Positions 51,847 to 57,106 of a stretch of 57,106 nucleotides of DNA are shown here, piece by piece. A model generated the notes under the pieces. It saw only the letters and a program-made list of their open reading frames with translations, was not told the DNA's origin and searched no databases. The stretch is from Salegentibacter flavus (GTDB taxonomy: Bacteria; Bacteroidota; Bacteroidia; Flavobacteriales; Flavobacteriaceae), in contig NZ_FOVL01000022.1 of NCBI RefSeq assembly GCF_900115145.1, positions 1 to 57,106 on the forward strand, read 5' to 3'. Numbering within the stretch: the first letter of the stretch is position 1; each line of letters starts with the position of its first letter. The position numbers and the translations under genes were made by a program.

Positions 51847-53109
51847 TCAGTTTCCACGAATTATTTGTACCGGATCTATATTTTTTGCTCTTTTAGAAGG
51901 AAAATAAGCTGCGATAAAAGTGCATAAAAGAGCGAAGAAGAACCCGATTATATAACTGGCTGGATTATAATTAACAGGATAAGTGGTGATAGTGGGCAAA
52001 GCCTCGGTTTCAAAGGAAACATTGTCTATAAAATTAGACAGTCCGAAGCCAAGGATAAGCCCTAGAATTCCTCCGGATATTCCGATAAATGCGGACTGGC
52101 TCAGGAAAATCAATTGCACATCTGCCCCTGAAAAACCAATTGCTTTCAGAATAGCAATATCATTCATCTTTTCATAAATAAGCATATTCTGAATATTATA
52201 GATCCCAAAACCCGCAACTATTAGTAGGGTGATGGATACTGCATAAGTGATAAGATTTCTCACGTTGGTTCCCGTTTCAAACTGTGCGTTAATCTCATTT
52301 ATGTCTATAGCAGAAACATTATATTTCCTTTCCAGGACTCTGGCCAGGGCAGGGGCCTGGGTGATATCATTTAGCTTAATATTGATATCGGTGATATAAT
52401 TTTCAGCCTCGCCTAAGATCCTTTGTACTGTTTTTAGATTGGCAAAACTTTGTATATCATCAATTTCGGCTATACCGCTTTGGTATATACCTACTACTTT
52501 TAAATGGAATCTATCACCCCTGGCAGTACTAACCATTATTTTCCTCCCAACCGAGAGAGACATTTTTTTGGCTATGCCGGATCCAAGCAGAATACCGTTT
52601 TCAGTGTTTTTCAAATCCATGATGCTCCCCTGGGTAATATAATCCTGAATGTTGGAGAGTTTGGATTCTTTCATAATATCTACTCCGGTTAAATTCCCGC
52701 CTAATTCAATAGTTCCTGAGAGGTAGAAGATCTGGGACTGTAACTGTGGACTTGCTCCCAGGACCTTTTCATTTTTCTCAAGATCATTTAATATGGGTAG
52801 TGCATTATGGATTTTCCTTTGGTTTTGCCTGGGTTTTATAGAATGAATGATAGGAATGGCATCCTCAAATTCCTTGTAAAGAGCGATTGGTTGCTTTTCG
52901 CTTGGTTTTATTTCGTTGAAGAGATGAATGTGGGGCACCTGATTTAAAATAAGGTCGTCGAGCATGGAATTTAGGCCTGTCATAAAACTCACCAGAGTTA
53001 TATAAGCTGCTATTCCAAAGGTTACTCCAATTGAAGCTGTGACGGTAGATTTCAGTTTAGTGAACAGATGCGTCTTCGCAATTTCTAATATTACTTTCCA
53101 GGATCTCAT
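51847..53109 (-). CDS. ABC transporter permease, FtsX/MacB type
   Basis: A 420-residue inner-membrane protein with one N-terminal helix (residues about 18-45), a periplasmic domain of about 230 residues, and three C-terminal helices. The end motif AAYFPSKRAKNIDPVQIIRGN is characteristic of MacB/LolE permeases. It extrudes a substrate from the periplasm or outer leaflet, not known. Start overlaps the adaptor stop by 4 nt (ATGA), so the three genes are one operon. Confidence 0.92.
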   Translation of the reverse strand: MRSWKVILEIAKTHLFTKLKSTVTASIGVTFGIAAYITLVSFMTGLNSMLDDLILNQVPHIHLFNEIKPSEKQPIALYKEFEDAIPIIHSIKPRQNQRKIHNALPILNDLEKNEKVLGASPQLQSQIFYLSGTIELGGNLTGVDIMKESKLSNIQDYITQGSIMDLKNTENGILLGSGIAKKMSLSVGRKIMVSTARGDRFHLKVVGIYQSGIAEIDDIQSFANLKTVQRILGEAENYITDINIKLNDITQAPALARVLERKYNVSAIDINEINAQFETGTNVRNLITYAVSITLLIVAGFGIYNIQNMLIYEKMNDIAILKAIGFSGADVQLIFLSQSAFIGISGGILGLILGFGLSNFIDNVSFETEALPTITTYPVNYNPASYIIGFFFALLCTFIAAYFPSKRAKNIDPVQIIRGN

Positions 53110-54188
53110 TGTTCCGGTTTGTAAATAGGTTCATTTTCATCAATACCAGAAATGATCTCTATATGTTCCATGTCCTGGATTCCGGGAACAATCCTTACCG
53201 GTCCATCCTCAGTAAGAACCCGGTCCTCATCCAAAAGATACTCTTTGGGAATAATTAAAGCATCTTCTTTTTCAGCTACAACAATATTTGCTTCTCCCAC
53301 CAGCCCCGGAAATAATTTAGGAGGATCTTTTAAAAAGTTAGCTTCAATTTTAAAGGTTTGAGTGCTTTCATCCTTAGCCGGGTATATTTTTTTAATCTTA
53401 GCCTCGAAAACCCGGGAACCGTAGGCCTCTAAAGTGACGAAAGTTTTCTGTCCTACTTCAACCTTAACGATATCCATTTCATCTACCAGGAGCTCTATCA
53501 CAAAATTATTCGCACTTCCTATAAGGGCTAATGGTTCTACGGTATTCACAATCTCACCCGGCTCCTTATAAAGCGCATATATAACTCCATTAATTTTGCT
53601 GGTGACGGTGAACTCTCCGGAAGTGAATTCCGAAGATTTATAATTATTTAAGGCCTGTCGCACCTGAATCGATAAGTCATTTCTGGTACGTTCATATTCT
53701 TCTTTTAAAACCTGAAGTTTATTACTGGAAAGCTCATATGCAAGCTTTCTGTTTTCGTAATCCAATTTAGAACCTATTTTTTGTTCCCACAATCTTTTTT
53801 GTCGGTGGTAATTAATAGAATCATTTCGCAGGTTTAGCCTCGCCGATTCAATTTCTTTTTCCAATGATTTAAGTAATGCAGAGGTGCCACTGTAATTGTC
53901 CCTGGCTTGCTGAAAACTGAGTTTTGCGTTCTCCATACTTAATTCGGGAGCAATATTTATGAGTTGAATGATAGGAGCTTCAGCTTCCACCCGGTCACCT
54001 TCTTCAACAAGATTTCGGTCAAGAATGCCAATTACAGTAGCATAAGCCTTATAAAGACTGTCAGGTTGAATAACTACGGAAGAATATACAGATTCTACCA
54101 ATTTGGCCCTTTGAGGTGTAATTTTCTCTGCCGGCTTTGAACAAGAGTAAAAAATCAGAAAGACAGAAATTATAAAAGCAGCTTTCAT
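53106..54188 (-). CDS. periplasmic adaptor (membrane fusion) lipoprotein
   Basis: A 360-residue lipoprotein (MKAAFIISVFLIFYSC, lipid on Cys16). It has the lipoyl/barrel-sandwich half (VIGILDRNLVEEGDRVEAEAP), a long helical hairpin (residues about 90-180) and the C-terminal beta barrel (VTLEAYGSRVFEAKIKKI...). MacA-like partner of the ABC permease. An outer-membrane channel (TolC-type) is not in the window, so it may use one encoded elsewhere. Confidence 0.9.
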   Translation of the reverse strand: MKAAFIISVFLIFYSCSKPAEKITPQRAKLVESVYSSVVIQPDSLYKAYATVIGILDRNLVEEGDRVEAEAPIIQLINIAPELSMENAKLSFQQARDNYSGTSALLKSLEKEIESARLNLRNDSINYHRQKRLWEQKIGSKLDYENRKLAYELSSNKLQVLKEEYERTRNDLSIQVRQALNNYKSSEFTSGEFTVTSKINGVIYALYKEPGEIVNTVEPLALIGSANNFVIELLVDEMDIVKVEVGQKTFVTLEAYGSRVFEAKIKKIYPAKDESTQTFKIEANFLKDPPKLFPGLVGEANIVVAEKEDALIIPKEYLLDEDRVLTEDGPVRIVPGIQDMEHIEIISGIDENEPIYKPEQ

Positions 54189-54482
54189 TGGATCAAATCT
54201 TTCTCAAATTAAATCAAAATTCTGTTGGAAAAATATGAGGAAAGTCATTGAAGGCTATGCCTTTATGTGCAAATGAGGAGATTTATATTAATCCAAATTT
54301 TATAAATGTAAATATCATGGATAGTAGGAGAGAGAGGGTTAGATGAAAAATAGTTTACTTACCTGCGGCCGGTGATCTCTGGTGTGGTAGCGAAATCAGT
54401 GTTTTTTTTATTCTTAGTTAACTTAAGTTGTAGGGTAGAAGACCTCCATTTACAGAAAGCTAAGTCAAACGGTTAGATCAAG

Positions 54483-55565
54483 CTATTTTTTAAAGAAGAC
54501 ACTAAAGGTGGCACCTTCTCCCTCTTCGCTCTCGAGTTTTATCTTGCCCTCATTATCCTCGATCATTCTTTTTACTACATAGAGCCCCATTCCGGTTCCC
54601 TGGATATTCTCAGATAACCTTGAAGATTTTTTAAATACCCGCCTTTGATCTTTAATGGGGATACCCAATCCATTATCCTGCACACACAGGATAACAAAAC
54701 CTTTCACTTCCTCTGTGGATATTTTAATCTTTGAATTTTTTCTGGGATCGCTAAATTTAACAGCATTATAAATAAGGTTATAGAACACGCTTCTGAGGCT
54801 GTTCCTAGGAAAGATGATTTCTGCTACCTTCAAATCTGTAATCACCCTTATCTTTTTCTCTTTGATTTCCCCCTTAAGGGCGGTAAGTATGTTATGGCAG
54901 ATATCTTCAATGTTTAGCGCCATCTCTTCGGAAGATTCTCCATTCTCATCGACCTTACCCGAAGTAAAATCCTCAACCATGGTATCCAGAGTTTTTGAAG
55001 ACTCTTTGAGGGTTTTGATCCATTTTACAAACTGCATGGAATCGTTTTTTTGATGGGCCAATAATAAGCCATCGGCGATTAAAGTGATGGTTGAAATGGG
55101 TTGCCTTATGTCGTGTGATAAGGCATACTTAAGAGTCTCGTATTGAGAATTCAATTTTTCCAATTCTCTCAAGGCCTTCAATCGCTTTGTGATGTCTACA
55201 AAAGTGATGATCACTCCATTGATAACATCCTCCTCGTGTTCTATATAAGGCACAATATTCATCTGGAACCAACGACCATCAGTGGTCTGCACTTCTTTTT
55301 CGAGAAACTTGTTGGTATTATCTATTACAGCTTCTATATCTTCAACAACGTGAGGATAACGCAAATTGTCTTTGATGTCTGAGATGCTCTTTCCCACGTG
55401 ATCATAGGTGAGCGAAAACTGCTTCATAGCAGGAGGGGTGAAGATCCTCAAAATAAGATCTGCATCCACAAAAAGCTGCGGAATTATAGTATTAGAAAAG
55501 TAATTTGATAGGTCAAAATTGAGTTTCCGTAATTGCCGGGCATCTCTTCTAGGCGTCTCAGTCAT
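54483..55565 (-). CDS. PAS-domain sensor histidine kinase
   Basis: A 360-residue cytosolic kinase. PAS domain at about 20-127 (IIPQLFVDADLILRIFTPPAMKQF; PAC end VIITFVDITKRLKALRELEKL). HisKA with His151 in ALSHDIRQPIS, then HATPase with N box NLIYNAVKFSD, DNGLGIP and GTGMGLYVV. No membrane segment. No response regulator is next to it; the receiver at 41124 is a possible but unproven partner. A -7 element (TAGATTTG, minus, 55571-55578) ends only 6 bp before the start, so the transcript may be nearly leaderless. Confidence 0.9.
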   Translation of the reverse strand: MTETPRRDARQLRKLNFDLSNYFSNTIIPQLFVDADLILRIFTPPAMKQFSLTYDHVGKSISDIKDNLRYPHVVEDIEAVIDNTNKFLEKEVQTTDGRWFQMNIVPYIEHEEDVINGVIITFVDITKRLKALRELEKLNSQYETLKYALSHDIRQPISTITLIADGLLLAHQKNDSMQFVKWIKTLKESSKTLDTMVEDFTSGKVDENGESSEEMALNIEDICHNILTALKGEIKEKKIRVITDLKVAEIIFPRNSLRSVFYNLIYNAVKFSDPRKNSKIKISTEEVKGFVILCVQDNGLGIPIKDQRRVFKKSSRLSENIQGTGMGLYVVKRMIEDNEGKIKLESEEGEGATFSVFFKK

Positions 55566-55570
55566 ATGGA

Positions 55571-55578
55571 CAAATCTA
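55571..55578 (-). promoter_or_regulatory. -7 element of the histidine kinase gene
   Basis: TAGATTTG on minus, with TTG 16 bp further upstream (55595-55597) as a poor -33. The expected transcript start falls at about the ATG. Confidence 0.35.
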
Positions 55579-55889
55579 AGACATTAATTTTTAGCAACAT
55601 ATAACAAAAATAAAAACGTAAAATAGCTGCCGAATAACTCTTTAGATATTAAAATAATTTTTAATTAGTTTTAGCATATTCAGCCGGCTTTCCTCCGTTA
55701 TTTCATCCAACAAAAGGGATGAAACACCTACACCGGAGTGACATCCCCCGAAGCTTCGGCGGAAACTGCTGTCTACTATTCCCTTTTCGCTTTAAACCTT
55801 TCTTCAGAATTGGTTTTAAACGTATAGCTTTTTATTCAGGGAGTTTAGAACTACAGGTGGAATAGCTAGAGGCGGAATTTTTGATGAAT
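55579..55889. other. intergenic stretch with small inverted repeats
   Basis: Between the kinase and the DUF4097 gene no frame is credible. TTTCATCC and GGATGAAA form an 8-bp inverted repeat around 55710-55735, and CCGAAGCTTCGG at about 55749 is a perfect 12-bp palindrome. Either could be part of a terminator or regulator site; neither has a T-run. Confidence 0.35.
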
Positions 55890-56592
55890 TTAATTTAAAA
55901 CAATAGTTCCGTTTACTGTATTTAATTGTATAGAATTTTGGGAGTTTTCATTTTCTAATGACACTTCTTCTCCTATAAAATTTTCTTTGTGGTGAAATGC
56001 TAATTCTTCAGTAGTTTCGATTCTTCCAATCACAGTTTTAGCAATTACAGAAGAATCTTTTCCGGGAAGTTCAATCCTTCCATTCACGGTATCTAATTTT
56101 AAGTCACCTTCAAATTGTTTAATTTTGATATTCCCGTTGACTAAATCAATAGCAATATTCCCTTTAACATAATCAGATATGATTTCGCCAGTAATACTGG
56201 ATATATTAAGTTTCACATTCTTTGGAACCATTAATTGATAATTGAATTCGTGATCTAATCCATTGGTGTAGATAACACCGATATCCGGTAATTCCTGATC
56301 TTTCTGGTACGCCTTCATAACATATTTGGAATTGGAGGTAATAAATACAGTATGTTTTTCTTCTTTGAGTTCAACCCTAAATAGCTCGGTGTATTTTGGG
56401 TCTTGTGTTTTCACTACTGCTACAACCTGGATCGTAGGTTGATCCCAGGTGATAATTTCAATGGAAGATGCGAAATCCAGATCAACATCAATAGTCTGAT
56501 TGATCATTAAATGCCGTCTCCTTTTTAATATTTTTTTGCGCCTGAATATTTATTGATGCAAAAACAAAGAGAATAATTAGTACATTTTTCAT
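55890..56592 (-). pseudogene. DUF4097-family exported protein, frameshifted after the signal peptide
   Basis: The main frame (55890-56507, 205 residues) encodes a beta-helix-like DUF4097 domain (DLDFASSIEIITWDQP, GEIISDYVKGNIAIDLVNG, LKLDTVNGRIELPG) but has no signal peptide. Directly upstream an ATG at 56590-56592 opens MKNVLIILFVFASINIQAQ, a good signal peptide, in another frame that stops at about 56490. So one frameshift separates leader and domain. A run of seven A (around 56531-56537) lies at the joint; losing one would restore one frame. DUF4097 proteins sit at the cell surface and are often linked to adhesion; function uncertain. It may be a sequence error. Confidence 0.7.
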
Positions 56593-56897
56593 AATTGTAA
56601 ATTTTGATTGATTTTATAACAGGTACTTCACCTGTTTGCTATAATGACGATATCAAAATTTAAAAGTTGCAGATAACAGGGACATCTCAATAACCCCCCT
56701 TATAGGCAAATACATGAATTTTTCAGTATCTAAGATATTAGCAATGCCTGGAGAAAGATGTTTATTCATGAAAACCCCCACGTTTTTACTGGGCTACGAA
56801 GATTTGAATCATTCTCGAAAGTTAGAGAAGAATTTCAGGCTTGACCCCTTTTTTGTTGGTCCTGCGGCTTGAAAGCAAGCTTTCGCCTGGATGCAAC
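56593..56897. other. intergenic stretch at right edge
   Basis: No gene is credible in these 300 bases. The only structure is GAAAGCAAGCTTTC (about 56870-56883), a palindrome. Confidence 0.35.
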
Positions 56898-56934
56898 AAA
56901 AAAGCCCCGCACTTTCCGTGCAGGGCTTTTCTTT
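56898..56934. terminator. two-way terminator, probably of a tRNA gene
   Basis: AAAGCCCCGCAC (56901-56912) pairs with GTGCAGGGCTTT (56918-56929) with one C-A mismatch and a 5-nt loop, flanked by A-run and T-run on both sides. Confidence 0.7.
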
Positions 56935-56947
56935 GTCGGGGTGGCAG
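56935..56947 (-). other. possible tRNA 3' end left as an attachment-site scar
   Basis: On minus the 13 bases CTGCCACCCCGAC directly precede the terminator and look like the last part of a tRNA (end of T arm and acceptor) but the rest of the tRNA is missing: further upstream lies unrelated AT-rich DNA. Integrating elements that use tRNA 3' ends leave such scars. Confidence 0.3.
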
Positions 56948-57106
56948 AACACTTTTAAAACGCTGCAAACCCCAGTATTTATATGGTTTCACGCAGATCC
57001 AATTTTTTGAACTCACGATTAACTCACAATTTAAATAGAACGTATTGGTGCAGTTTGATATTCTGACCTAACCAAATATACAAATAATTGGATTATTAAT
57101 CCTCTC

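Noticed and set aside
56841-57038. Open frame at the right edge
   Set aside because: Runs through a terminator and the tRNA-like end; composition not protein-like.

Overview
The window looks like the chromosome of a marine-type member of the Flavobacteriaceae (Bacteroidota), near Gramella, Salegentibacter or Zunongwangia. This rests on typical Bacteroidota proteins (HYC_CC_PP protein, DUF6448 protein, YaiO-type barrel, GH130 enzyme), on the Bacteroidota -7 promoter element (TAnnTTTG) where promoters can be seen, and on the general lack of Shine-Dalgarno sites. The genus is inferred from protein flavour only.

Layout. 1-2141: left edge with a cut-off IS4-type transposase, a dispersed repeat, an FAD monooxygenase and a small unknown gene. 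2257-10440: aconitase, a secreted protein of twelve 11-residue repeats, and a sulfur operon (MBL-rhodanese enzyme, MFS carrier, methyltransferase, ArsR-rhodanese regulator) behind a perfect inverted repeat. 10600-16450: accessory stretch with small membrane proteins, a ferric-reductase-like flavocytochrome, a porin-like barrel and a lipoprotein. 16550-25700: exonuclease/GIY-YIG fusion, a decayed hipBA locus with intact antitoxin and operator palindromes, a VIT transporter, a gluconate operon with a gluconokinase-6PGDH fusion, and a second dead hipA. 25700-31100: metal-related debris (Met/His-rich lipoprotein, truncated cusA, HYC_CC_PP protein), a dead VOC gene, an APC permease, a SigZ-type sigma factor, a 37-residue metallothionein-like gene that no length-filtered gene call would keep, and tRNA-Arg. 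31269-40830: manA, a deoC-deoD-serine hydrolase-aldo/keto reductase operon, nadA, nadB, a lipid kinase and surE.

40341-45806: about 480 bp of surE 3' end plus terminator is present twice as a direct repeat, 4981 bp apart. Between the copies lies a response regulator / YaiO barrel / HEAT protein / GT2 module that looks like an exopolysaccharide synthesis and export unit. 45817-51001: PepSY-like protein, then PIG-L deacetylase, GT4, GH100-like and GH130 glycan genes. 51165-56592: MacB-like ABC exporter with lipoprotein adaptor, a PAS histidine kinase, and a frameshifted DUF4097 gene. The right edge holds a terminator next to what looks like the last 13 nt of a tRNA gene.

The most novel candidate is the metallothionein-like microprotein with 14 cysteines, transcribed just ahead of a cysteine-tailed SigZ sigma factor and separated from it by a 12-bp hairpin: a possible metal- or redox-buffering unit with an attenuator. 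Second is the surE-flanked polysaccharide module, whose repeats differ mostly at synonymous sites, as expected if the module arrived from a relative together with that donor's surE tail.
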